A stretch of DNA of 19,399 bases from Thioalkalivibrio nitratireducens (GTDB taxonomy: Bacteria > Pseudomonadota > Gammaproteobacteria > Ectothiorhodospirales > Ectothiorhodospiraceae): assembly GCA_011390385.1 (NCBI GenBank), contig JAABSN010000051.1, positions 1 through 19,399 of the forward strand. Reading direction: 5' to 3'. A program made the position numbers and the translations under genes. The notes beneath the pieces were generated by a model. That model was not told the DNA's origin. It ran no database searches and was given only the letters and a program-made list of their open reading frames with translations. Below, piece by piece: positions 1 through 7,048 of this stretch (position 1 is the stretch's first letter; each line of letters opens with the position of its first letter).

Positions 1-1
1 C

Positions 2-208
2 ATGCGTGGAAAGATGGGCGAAAGCGGCATGGGCCAGGGTATGAGACCGGGCATGGGACCGGGCATGGGACCGGGCATGGGTCACGGAATGGGACCGGGC
101 ATGGGTCACGGAATGGGACCGGGCATGGGTCACGGAATGGGACCGGGCATGGGACCGTGTCTACAGCAGCGGGGTGGTGGCATGGCACCCCCGAACCAGG
201 CGCGGTAA
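2..208 (+). CDS. C-terminal part of a Met/Gly/Pro/His-repeat protein (5' end probably outside the window)
   Basis: The reading frame is open from the left edge to a TAA at 206-208. An ATG lies at position 2, but no upstream sequence is visible, so this is probably the tail of a longer gene. Most of the visible protein is a repeat of Gly-Met-Gly-Pro and Gly-Met-Gly-His units, followed by a short tail containing one Cys, two Gln, several Gly and a basic end. The family is not recognisable from this fragment. Met- and His-rich repeats occur in periplasmic copper- or heavy-metal-binding proteins (established knowledge), so metal binding is a guess only. It is convergent with the cytochrome c gene that follows, and a strong hairpin lies between them. 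A repeat-driven spurious frame cannot be excluded. Confidence 0.45.
   Translation: MRGKMGESGMGQGMRPGMGPGMGPGMGHGMGPGMGHGMGPGMGHGMGPGMGPCLQQRGGGMAPPNQAR
49..156 (+). repeat. 12/24-bp in-frame tandem repeat
   Basis: The 12-bp unit GGGCATGGGACC occurs at 49-60 and 61-72. Three perfect copies of a 24-bp unit follow at 73-96, 97-120 and 121-144. Each 24-bp unit is made of a GGGCATGGGTCA variant and a CGGAATGGGACC variant. A final 12-bp copy lies at 145-156. All copies are in frame and encode alternating GMGP and GMGH blocks. Because the 24-bp copies are identical at the DNA level, the array is probably young or prone to slippage. Confidence 0.9.
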
Positions 209-285
209 CGCTTTTTCGTACGAAGGCACCGAGCTCGGGCCTTTGGCCTGGCTGTTGATCCCTGGGATTCGCCGTAGCGCTGACT

Positions 286-320
286 CCGGAGCGGTGGCGA
301 TAGGTTCGCCGCCGCTCCGG
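286..320. terminator. Strong hairpin between convergent genes, possible bidirectional terminator
   Basis: The arms CCGGAGCGGTGGCGA (286-300) and TCGCCGCCGCTCCGG (306-320) pair over 15 positions, with a single G-U wobble and a 5-nt loop. The element begins 9 nt beyond the stop codon of the minus-strand cytochrome gene and 77 nt beyond the stop of the plus-strand repeat gene. No clear T-run follows on either strand, so termination is inferred from placement and stem strength. A transcript-stabilising 3' structure is equally possible. Confidence 0.6.
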
Positions 321-329
321 ATGGCGTTG

Positions 330-968
330 TCAGGGTTTCTGGCTGGCGAAAAAGGCGGCCAAGGCCTGAATGTCCGAGTCCGATAGATCCTTTGCGGCTC
401 GCTTCGGGCGCTCGTCCAACATCCGGCGACCCTCGCGAAAGTCGGTGATTGTGCGAACTAGGTAAGGTTTCCACTGGCCTGCGAGGATTCCGGCATCATC
501 TTCCGGGTCCGATCCGGCGGCGGTGTGGCAACGGGCGCAGGCGGCTTCGTAGATGGTTTGGCCGGCCTGGGCCTCTTCCGCGCTAATCGACTGCTCTGCG
601 GCGCGGGCTGGCTGCGCCGAATAATGGTCACCGATCGCGTCGATTTCGCTTTCGGACAGATCCGCCACGACGGCGCAGTGGTTGTCGGCCGGTGTGCCCG
701 GGACCTGTGCGAACAGATCGGCAACACAGGGGCGCATGTCCATCTGAAACAGGAAGAGCTGGTTCTCAAGGTAGAAATCGGAGGCGCCGCCGATCTTCGG
801 CGTGTTTGGATCGCTGCTGTATCCGTCTTCCCCATGGCATCCGACGCACGACTGCGCTGAGCCGGGCGGTTGTGCTGCTGCGCTTGCCGCGATGATCAGG
901 GCGAGTGCTGCCAAAGTGAGTGTCGGGATGGATTTGGGTATTCCGGGGAATCTCAAATTGCAGGCCAT
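330..968 (-). CDS. Periplasmic diheme cytochrome c (c4-like)
   Basis: This encodes a 212-residue exported cytochrome with two CXXCH heme-binding motifs, at residues 41-45 (CVGCH) and 144-148 (CARCH). They define two class I-type domains in tandem, as in the cytochrome c4 family. An N-terminal hydrophobic stretch (about residues 14-32, ending in Ala-Ala-Ala-Gln) is a Sec signal peptide. The first domain contains two further cysteines (81 and 98), which could form a disulfide. The ATG at 966-968 is preceded by AAGGAG at a good distance. Cytochromes of this type carry electrons in the periplasm between quinol-oxidising complexes and terminal acceptors (established knowledge). The gene is divergent from mtrC across a 466-nt region with a perfect FNR box, which suggests a role as an electron shuttle to or from the MtrCAB conduit. 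That link is inference. Confidence 0.88.
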   Translation of the reverse strand: MACNLRFPGIPKSIPTLTLAALALIIAASAAAQPPGSAQSCVGCHGEDGYSSDPNTPKIGGASDFYLENQLFLFQMDMRPCVADLFAQVPGTPADNHCAVVADLSESEIDAIGDHYSAQPARAAEQSISAEEAQAGQTIYEAACARCHTAAGSDPEDDAGILAGQWKPYLVRTITDFREGRRMLDERPKRAAKDLSDSDIQALAAFFASQKP

Positions 969-1434
969 GTTCGGGTCTCCTTCTGGTTTGCTGCCTGGTG
1001 TCGTGCCGCGGCCGGAGTCATATCTCTATGACGGGAACAGAAACGGAAACAGAAAGTGTAGACAATTCCATTGCGGTTCACAGAAGACCCGTGCGGACGC
1101 TGATCCATGCGGAGCGTGAAACGGAGTCTGCGGGAACCTTGAGTACAAATGGCGGAATAGAAAAGATAATTTGCAAGATTTTTTCGATGAGAAGGCACCT
1201 AATTTTGTCTATTGGGATATTATAATTTTCCAGGTTCAGCATCATTAATCTGGCTTTTCTTGATTTCGATCAACTCCCCCGACTTCTCCCTGATCAATTC
1301 CGTCGACTACTATTCCCATTACAAAAAGAAGTTACCCCCTATGGTTGCCGGTTTCTGGCTGCGCTCGGGGTCATGTAGATCGCTGTGTCGCGTTATGGCG
1401 GCGTATTCGCAATCTCGATTGTCGGGGGTGATTG
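969..1434. other. Divergent intergenic region between the diheme cytochrome and mtrC
   Basis: This gap of 466 nt is visibly richer in A+T than the flanking genes, above all at 1140-1330, as expected for a promoter region. It holds the FNR box at 1260-1273, a TATAAT-like element readable on either strand around 1219-1226, and a short purine-rich direct repeat around 1034-1054. Open frames here lack a convincing start or codon bias. No RNA gene was recognised. Confidence 0.6.
1260..1273. promoter_or_regulatory. Perfect FNR box TTGATTTCGATCAA
   Basis: The 14-bp palindrome matches the FNR consensus TTGAT-N4-ATCAA at all ten defined positions. It lies 161 nt upstream of mtrC and 291 nt upstream of the divergent diheme cytochrome gene. 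A second TTGAT half-site lies nearby on the minus strand (1294-1298). The regulator encoded behind mtrB has the residues that read this box. I could not place a -10 element at the classical class II or class I distance: TACTAT (1308-1313, plus) and TATAAT (1219-1224, minus) are both about 45 bp from the box centre. The target promoter and the sign of control are therefore open. Confidence 0.75.
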
Positions 1435-3543
1435 ATGAAACGGTTGGGTCAAGGTTTTCAGTCCGCACTTTTCTCGCTGGTATCGATCACTTTTTTTGCG
1501 GTTGTGCTCGCTGGCTGCGGCGGCAGCGGGGGCAGTGGCGATGCAGGCCCGGGTGGGCCGCCCGGGCCGGGTGGGCCGCCGGGCCCGGGCGGCGGGCCAG
1601 TGCCCACCGCACTGAATGTCACGATCACGGATGTGACCATTGCAAGTCCGCCGGTGGTCGAGTTCAGCATCCGGGACCAAGACGGTTTCGCATTCCCGGG
1701 GCTTGCCCAGGCCACATTCACTATCGTTAAGTTGGTGCCCGGCCAGAATGGTGAGAGCAGCAGTTGGCAGAGCTACATCAACCGGCTCGAGCAACCGGGC
1801 AGCGGGGACTGGCCGGGCTCCCAAACGACGATCCAGGCCACTGGGGAAAACAGCAGCAACGGTGAACTGGTAGACAACGGAGATGGAACCTACCGCTACA
1901 CATTCGGGACGGACGTGACCGCGGTCACGTCGCCGATCGCCGTACCGTTTCAGCCCGAGCTGACCCATCGGGTCGGCATGCAGGTTGGAGGCACGTTCCG
2001 CGGTGAACCGCTTCCGGCTGCAAATGCCGTGTATACCTTCCAGCCGTCGACCGGCCTCACAACGGGGATACCGGACCGCAGGATCGTGACACAGGAATCC
2101 TGCAACAGCTGTCATGGCGACAACCTGGCGATCCACGGGGGTAACCGCGTGGCGGTCGAGTACTGCGTGACCTGTCACAACCCGGGAGCCGTCGACGCCC
2201 AGAGCGGAAACACGGTGGATTTCCGGGTGATGGTGCATAAGATTCACATGGGCGAAGACCTGCCCAGCGTGGTGGCGGGAAACCCATACGTCATATGGGG
2301 ATTTCGCAACTCCGAGCACGACTACTCGGATGTGGCGTATCCCCAGGACGTCCGCAATTGCCTCAACTGCCACGACCCTGCGAATCCAGCCACGCCGGAA
2401 GCGCTAAAGATCACGGCCAAGCCCACGATCGCGGCCTGCGGATCCTGCCACGACAATGTCAATTTCGTGACCGGCGAGAACCACGGCCCGGGGCTGCCGG
2501 TCGGGGAAAACAACGATGCCTGTACGATCTGCCACTCGCCCAGCGGCTTCGCCGGCGGGGTTCTCGAAAGCCATGCGATGCCCACCAAACTGGCTTCGGC
2601 AAATTTCCAGCTTAACGTACTCGACCTCAGCCTGAGTCCGGACGAGGCAATCGTGACCGTGTCGGTCACCAACCCGAATGACGGCAGTGCACATGCCGTG
2701 CCCGGGACGCTGCGCGCGTTGAACGCGCGGCTCAACTGGACCGAGGGCGGTTCAGCCGACTACGTGAGCCCCTCGGGGCCGAGCGTCGACCTGCTGAGCA
2801 ACGCCGTTCCCGCCGGGAACGGTACCTATTCGGCGGCCATCGATCTCTCCGGAAGTCCGCCGGTCAACCCTGGTGTGTTTGTCGTCGGGCTGGAGGGAAG
2901 CAGTTTTCTCGGCGAAGAAGTGAGCCGAATTGCCGGTACGACGCGCTTCTTCGCTCCCGATGGGACGCCCGATACCGTGCAGCGGCGCCAGGTAGTGAGC
3001 GACGCGGCCTGTGCGAACTGCCACGAGCGCTACGAGGGTCCCTATGCGGGGCATCGTCAGAATCGCACGGATCACGTACAACTCTGTGCGATTTGCCATA
3101 ACCCCACCCGTGTCAGTGACCGGAGTGGGGATCGCCCCCCCCATTCCGGGTCCACCGACCTGATGTACATGGTGCATGCGATCCATGCTGCCGACGTGCG
3201 GGGTGATGTCGAGTACCGCGACCGGGGCGGTGTCCGCTATCCGGGCCGGGCCAGCGATTGTTCCACCTGCCATACGGGGAACAGTTTCCAGTTGACGAAC
3301 CTGCCGGAAGGGCGGGCGCCCTTGCAGACGCAGACGACCGGCGGCGCGCTGTTCGTCTCCAAGAAAACCGCGGTGTGCTGGTCGTGCCACACAGACGCGG
3401 TCGCCGGCCTGCACATGCAGCAGAACGGCGGCCAGATCAACGTGACCTCTGGCGAGCTGCTGGTCCCGAGTCAGGAGGCGTGTTCGGTTTGCCATGGACC
3501 CGGGCAGGTGGCGGATGTGCGACGGGTGCACGGGGCCCGCTGA
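1435..3543 (+). CDS. mtrC: OmcA/MtrC-family decaheme c-type cytochrome, outer-membrane lipoprotein
   Basis: This encodes 702 residues with ten CXXCH motifs, in two groups of five: residues 223, 244, 309, 335 and 363, then 526, 551, 609, 648 and 683. Heme-free segments of about 165 and 160 residues precede the groups. This matches the beta-pentaheme-beta-pentaheme layout of MtrC/OmcA. A lipoprotein signal ends in LAGC with the lipidated Cys at 28. It is followed by a Gly/Ser stretch and six Gly-X-Y triplets (residues 38-55). Such proteins sit on the cell surface and exchange electrons with minerals, electrodes or soluble shuttles (established knowledge). The ATG at 1435 follows a GGGGGTG ribosome site; a TTG lies one codon upstream. 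It is the first gene of mtrC-mtrA-mtrB, probably controlled from the FNR-box region. The substrate and direction of electron flow cannot be read from sequence. Confidence 0.95.
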   Translation: MKRLGQGFQSALFSLVSITFFAVVLAGCGGSGGSGDAGPGGPPGPGGPPGPGGGPVPTALNVTITDVTIASPPVVEFSIRDQDGFAFPGLAQATFTIVKLVPGQNGESSSWQSYINRLEQPGSGDWPGSQTTIQATGENSSNGELVDNGDGTYRYTFGTDVTAVTSPIAVPFQPELTHRVGMQVGGTFRGEPLPAANAVYTFQPSTGLTTGIPDRRIVTQESCNSCHGDNLAIHGGNRVAVEYCVTCHNPGAVDAQSGNTVDFRVMVHKIHMGEDLPSVVAGNPYVIWGFRNSEHDYSDVAYPQDVRNCLNCHDPANPATPEALKITAKPTIAACGSCHDNVNFVTGENHGPGLPVGENNDACTICHSPSGFAGGVLESHAMPTKLASANFQLNVLDLSLSPDEAIVTVSVTNPNDGSAHAVPGTLRALNARLNWTEGGSADYVSPSGPSVDLLSNAVPAGNGTYSAAIDLSGSPPVNPGVFVVGLEGSSFLGEEVSRIAGTTRFFAPDGTPDTVQRRQVVSDAACANCHERYEGPYAGHRQNRTDHVQLCAICHNPTRVSDRSGDRPPHSGSTDLMYMVHAIHAADVRGDVEYRDRGGVRYPGRASDCSTCHTGNSFQLTNLPEGRAPLQTQTTGGALFVSKKTAVCWSCHTDAVAGLHMQQNGGQINVTSGELLVPSQEACSVCHGPGQVADVRRVHGAR
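1546..1599 (+). repeat. 18-bp tandem repeat encoding a collagen-like tether in MtrC
   Basis: There are three imperfect copies of an 18-bp GC-only-like unit. They encode GPGGPP, GPGGPP and GPGGGP, that is, six uninterrupted Gly-X-Y triplets directly after the lipidated N-terminus and its Gly/Ser linker. The stretch probably acts as an extended spacer between the membrane anchor and the first beta domain. Trimerisation through a collagen-like helix is possible but would be unusually short. Confidence 0.8.
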
Positions 3544-3630
3544 GACGAGCTCCGGTTCCTGCGTCGGGCACACGCGTTCCGGGTCCGCGGCTCCGTTCTT
3601 CGGTGTTGCGCCGAAATATGCACCACCGGA

Positions 3631-3652
3631 GTCGGGTTCCGCGGGACCCGGC
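3631..3652 (+). promoter_or_regulatory. Hairpin in the mtrC-mtrA gap (possible mRNA processing or attenuation element)
   Basis: GTCGGGTTCC (3631-3640) pairs with GGGACCCGGC (3643-3652), two pairs being G-U; the innermost bases form the loop. It sits in a 207-nt gap that is unusually long for genes of one complex. No T-run follows, so it is not a typical intrinsic terminator. It could protect the upstream message or set the relative expression of mtrC and mtrA. No gene was seen in the gap. Confidence 0.5.
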
Positions 3653-3750
3653 GCGGCGGGCCGTGAACGAGACAACCCGTTGCTTCGGCCGCAGAGCGAA
3701 ATCACTGGAGGCAATGCGCCGTGGTTCATCACCAACTCGTAGGTACCTCA

Positions 3751-4716
3751 ATGCCTGAATCATTGGTCTTTCTGAGATCCCTTGTGGTCCCGGTCCTCGG
3801 GCTCATGGCCATAGCCTTCGCGCATGCGGCGACCGCGCAGGAGTTCACCGGATCGGCAGAGGATCTGCCACCCTTCGCTCCACGCGGAGCGGATACGTGC
3901 CTGGCCTGTCACGCGGATGACCCGAAGGTAACCGCGATCTTCAAGACGCCACACGCCGCCTCGACCGATGGGCGCACGCCGTTTGCCAACCTGCAATGCG
4001 ACGCGTGCCACGGGCCCGGGCAGGATCACTCCCGCCGCCTTCGCCCCGGCCAGGATCGCCCCCCGGTGTTCGCGTTCGGACGGGACTCCAGGATGTCTCG
4101 GGAAGAGGAAAACGAAGTCTGTCTGAGTTGCCACCGAATCCAGGGCCGCACTCACACGCACTGGTTCGGCAGTACTCACCAGCGTCAGGACGTGGCCTGC
4201 GTCGACTGTCATCAGATTCACATGGAGCAGGATCAGGTCCGGACTGCCCGCGGACAGGCTCAAGTGTGCTACGGCTGCCACACGAAAGTGCGGGCCCAGG
4301 GGCTCCGTCCTTCGACGCATCCCATCCGGCAGGGCCTCATGAGTTGCTCGGGTTGCCATGAACCCCACGGCACGCTCACCGACGCGATGCTCGTGCGGCC
4401 AACGCTGAACGAGACCTGCTATACATGCCACGCGGAGAAACGCGGGCCGTTTCTGTGGGAACACGCACCTGCGACGGAAAGCTGCGCGAACTGTCACGAA
4501 TCGCATGGCTCGATTCACGCGGGCCTTCTGAACCGCCGCGCTCCCCAGCTGTGCCAGCAGTGTCACTCCCGGGCCGGCCATCCCAGCATCGCGCAGTCAG
4601 GCGATCGGTTGCCAGGCGGGAGCCCCTCCGCATTCCTGCTGGCCGGTAGCTGTACCAACTGCCATTCGCAGGTGCACGGATCGAACCATCCATCGGGCGC
4701 CAATCTGAGCCGTTAG
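3751..4716 (+). CDS. mtrA: DmsE/MtrA-family periplasmic decaheme c-type cytochrome
   Basis: This encodes 321 residues with exactly ten CXXCH motifs spread from residue 50 to residue 305, in order CLACH, CDACH, CLSCH, CVDCH, CYGCH, CSGCH, CYTCH, CANCH, CQQCH and CTNCH. Length and heme number match MtrA (about 330 residues), DmsE and PioA. An N-terminal signal peptide (hydrophobic residues about 6-24, ending Ala-Thr-Ala-Gln) directs it to the periplasm. MtrA-type proteins form a heme wire inserted into the MtrB barrel and pass electrons through the outer membrane (established knowledge). The ATG at 3751 gives a compact signal peptide. A GTG at 3721, preceded by CTGGAGG, is an alternative start that adds ten residues. 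The next gene, mtrB, begins 19 nt after the stop. Confidence 0.95.
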   Translation: MPESLVFLRSLVVPVLGLMAIAFAHAATAQEFTGSAEDLPPFAPRGADTCLACHADDPKVTAIFKTPHAASTDGRTPFANLQCDACHGPGQDHSRRLRPGQDRPPVFAFGRDSRMSREEENEVCLSCHRIQGRTHTHWFGSTHQRQDVACVDCHQIHMEQDQVRTARGQAQVCYGCHTKVRAQGLRPSTHPIRQGLMSCSGCHEPHGTLTDAMLVRPTLNETCYTCHAEKRGPFLWEHAPATESCANCHESHGSIHAGLLNRRAPQLCQQCHSRAGHPSIAQSGDRLPGGSPSAFLLAGSCTNCHSQVHGSNHPSGANLSR

Positions 4717-4735
4717 GACACGGGAGAGCATAGCC

Positions 4736-6910
4736 ATGCCTAGGAAAACCCGTCACATCGCCCCGGGCCGGTGGTCGCCGCCGTGCGTGCTGCTCGCGCT
4801 GACGACCTGCTTTCCGGCGGCGGCTGAGGAACATGAGCCGTCCCTACTCACGCCGCTCCCGGACCAGGCCTTCCACTTCTGGCCCCTGCGGGACATCGAC
4901 GATGACGAATGGAATTGTTCGCTGTGCCCTGATACCACCGGGTGGCGTGGCGACGTGACCGCAGGAGCGGGATTCGCCGACAGCGAATCCGCCCGTTTCG
5001 GGCGCTACACCGGGCTCGACGATGACGGCGCGTACTTTCTGGGTGGGGCAGGGGCGCGGTATCTCGGGGCAGACGGCGAATACTTCGACCTCGATGCCAC
5101 CGATCTCGGTCTGGACACCCGTTCGGTCCGGATACGGGGCGGCGAACGTGGGCGCTACCGGGCTTACCTGAACTACAGTCGGATTCCGGGCTTCGTAGCG
5201 GACGACACGCGCACCGTGTTTGAGGGCGTCGGTTCGCGCGATCTCCGACTATCGAGCGATTGGGAACCGGCACCGACCACGGGAGGGATGACTGGCCTGG
5301 GCGGCGATCTGGCTGACATTCACCTGGGCAAGCGCAGGGATACGCTCAACCTTGGGGTCGATCTGTTCAAGCGGCGGACCTGGGAGTACGGCGTCGAGTA
5401 CAAGCGCATCGAGGACACGGGGTCGCGTATACAGGGGGGCAGCTTTATCACGACTGCTTCGCTGCTGCCTTTGCCGGTGGACCGGGTCACCGATCAGGTT
5501 GAAGCCCGCGTTGCCTATCTTCAGGAGGACTGGCACGCGATGTTGTCCTATCACGGTTCCTTCTTCAGCAATCGCAACGAGTCCATCACCTGGGACAATC
5601 CTTTCACTCCATTTGCCGAGGGAGGGGATCGTGGACAGCTGTCCCAGGAGCCAGACAACCGATCACACCAAGTCACCCTGGCCGGAGTCTGGCGACCCCA
5701 CAAGCGCGTGCATACATCGGGCCGGGTCGCGCTTGGGCGCATGGAGCAGGATGAGTCGTTTCTGGCCCCCACGATCAACCCGTTCGTCGGCTCCGTGACG
5801 CTGCCCCGGTCGGACCTGGACGGGAGGGTGGACACTCTGACCGGGAACCTGCGCCTCTCGTATTCGGCGGGGTCCCGCCTCACCCTCACGGGCGAAGGAT
5901 TCTACGAGGATCGGGACAACCGGACGCCAAGAGGCAGTTTCACGCAGGTTCGCACCGACACGCAGCTCGGGCCGATCCGGCAAAACCGGCCTTACAGCTT
6001 CGAACGCACGGGTGCGCGGGGGACAGTCGATTTCCGCGCAACCCCCGATGCTCGGTTGTCCGCCGGAGCAAGCTACGAGGAGATCGACCGAACCTTTCAA
6101 GAGGTTGAGACTACCGAAACTTCAACCTTCTGGGGCGAGCTCCGAAGCACGCCGCACGAGCGTGTCGACCTGACGTTCCGGTTGAGCGCGGAGCAGCGCC
6201 GGCTGGGAGACCCCTACACTCAACTCGACGATCTGGATTGGGAGGAGAACCCGCTGCTACGCAAGTTCCATCTCGGGGAGCGCGATCGCAAGCAGCTGAA
6301 CGCGCGGGTCGGGTACCAGGTCTCCGAACGGTTCAACGTGGGCGTGTCCGCTGACTACGCCAAGGACGACTATGAGGCGTCCCGCGTGGGTCTGACCGAT
6401 GCTCGCGACCAGACGTTTGCGTTCGATGTGTCCGCCTTGGCCCGGGAGAATGTCAGCATCGCCGCCTTCTATGTGCGCGACCGGATCGATTCCAACATCG
6501 CGAGCAGCGCGGGGTTCGGACCGCCCGACTGGAATGTCGGCCAGGAGGACACGATCGACACGGTAGGTCTGACCCTGGAGGCCCACGATCTCGGGCGCGA
6601 AGGGTTCGATGCCGGCGTCGATTTCGCCTACTCGGGTGGTCGCGGCAAGATTTCCATGAATACGGGTGTCGAGCAACCGGCTCTTCCCGATCTGCGTTCG
6701 CGCCTGCATAGCTTCAAGGTATTCGGTCGATACCGGATGAGTGACCGGCTTTCAGTCCGAGTCGATTATTGGTACGAGCGCTACCGTACAAAGGACTTCA
6801 GTGTGGATGGCGTCGCTCCCGACACGATCCCCACCGTGCTGACCCTTGGAGAAACCAGCCCGAACTATTCGGTGCATTTCATTGGCACCAGTCTGAACTA
6901 CCAGTTCTGA
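4736..6910 (+). CDS. mtrB: MtrB/PioB-family decaheme-associated outer-membrane beta-barrel protein
   Basis: This encodes 724 residues, close to MtrB (about 700). A signal peptide with a cleavage site near Ala28-Ala30 is followed by a CXXC motif (Cys61 and Cys64). A CXXC pair near the mature N-terminus is a known feature of MtrB proteins. The rest alternates amphipathic strands and Asp/Gly/Arg-rich turns, and the protein ends in Asn-Tyr-Gln-Phe. A terminal aromatic residue is the usual signal for outer-membrane barrel assembly. In known systems the barrel sheathes MtrA and contacts MtrC outside. The gene starts 19 nt after mtrA, behind a GGGAGAG ribosome site, and is clearly co-transcribed with it. 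Its presence makes the conduit complete: surface cytochrome, periplasmic wire and porin. Confidence 0.94.
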   Translation: MPRKTRHIAPGRWSPPCVLLALTTCFPAAAEEHEPSLLTPLPDQAFHFWPLRDIDDDEWNCSLCPDTTGWRGDVTAGAGFADSESARFGRYTGLDDDGAYFLGGAGARYLGADGEYFDLDATDLGLDTRSVRIRGGERGRYRAYLNYSRIPGFVADDTRTVFEGVGSRDLRLSSDWEPAPTTGGMTGLGGDLADIHLGKRRDTLNLGVDLFKRRTWEYGVEYKRIEDTGSRIQGGSFITTASLLPLPVDRVTDQVEARVAYLQEDWHAMLSYHGSFFSNRNESITWDNPFTPFAEGGDRGQLSQEPDNRSHQVTLAGVWRPHKRVHTSGRVALGRMEQDESFLAPTINPFVGSVTLPRSDLDGRVDTLTGNLRLSYSAGSRLTLTGEGFYEDRDNRTPRGSFTQVRTDTQLGPIRQNRPYSFERTGARGTVDFRATPDARLSAGASYEEIDRTFQEVETTETSTFWGELRSTPHERVDLTFRLSAEQRRLGDPYTQLDDLDWEENPLLRKFHLGERDRKQLNARVGYQVSERFNVGVSADYAKDDYEASRVGLTDARDQTFAFDVSALARENVSIAAFYVRDRIDSNIASSAGFGPPDWNVGQEDTIDTVGLTLEAHDLGREGFDAGVDFAYSGGRGKISMNTGVEQPALPDLRSRLHSFKVFGRYRMSDRLSVRVDYWYERYRTKDFSVDGVAPDTIPTVLTLGETSPNYSVHFIGTSLNYQF

Positions 6911-6961
6911 GTGTCCATGTCCGCCCTGGGGCGGTTATCGGTGTACACAGCGTGGAGGGAC

Positions 6962-6967
6962 TATACT
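6962..6967 (+). promoter_or_regulatory. Possible -10 element upstream of the fnr-type gene
   Basis: TATACT matches the -10 consensus at five of six positions and lies about 80 nt upstream of the ATG at 7049, in the gap behind mtrB. No good -35 was found at the usual distance. It could give the regulator an mtrB-independent promoter. The evidence is weak. Confidence 0.25.
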
Positions 6968-7048
6968 TTCTCCCATGCTGTGTCGGTCAAACGTGTCATT
7001 TTTTCGAATGGTCGCCCCCTCACAGGTCGGCGCTCAGGTTTGCGCGTC

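Noticed and set aside
49..156. Tandem repeat considered as a CRISPR array
   Set aside because: Repeat units are directly adjacent with no spacers and are in frame with a protein.
6941..6948. GTGTACAC palindrome upstream of the fnr-type gene
   Set aside because: Only 8 bp, does not match FNR or CRP consensus, and is expected by chance.
6911..7048. 46-residue N-terminal extension of the FNR regulator
   Set aside because: Not similar to FNR, contains a possible -10 element, and starting at 7049 restores spacing collinear with E. coli FNR. Translation from 6911 or 6917 cannot be wholly excluded.
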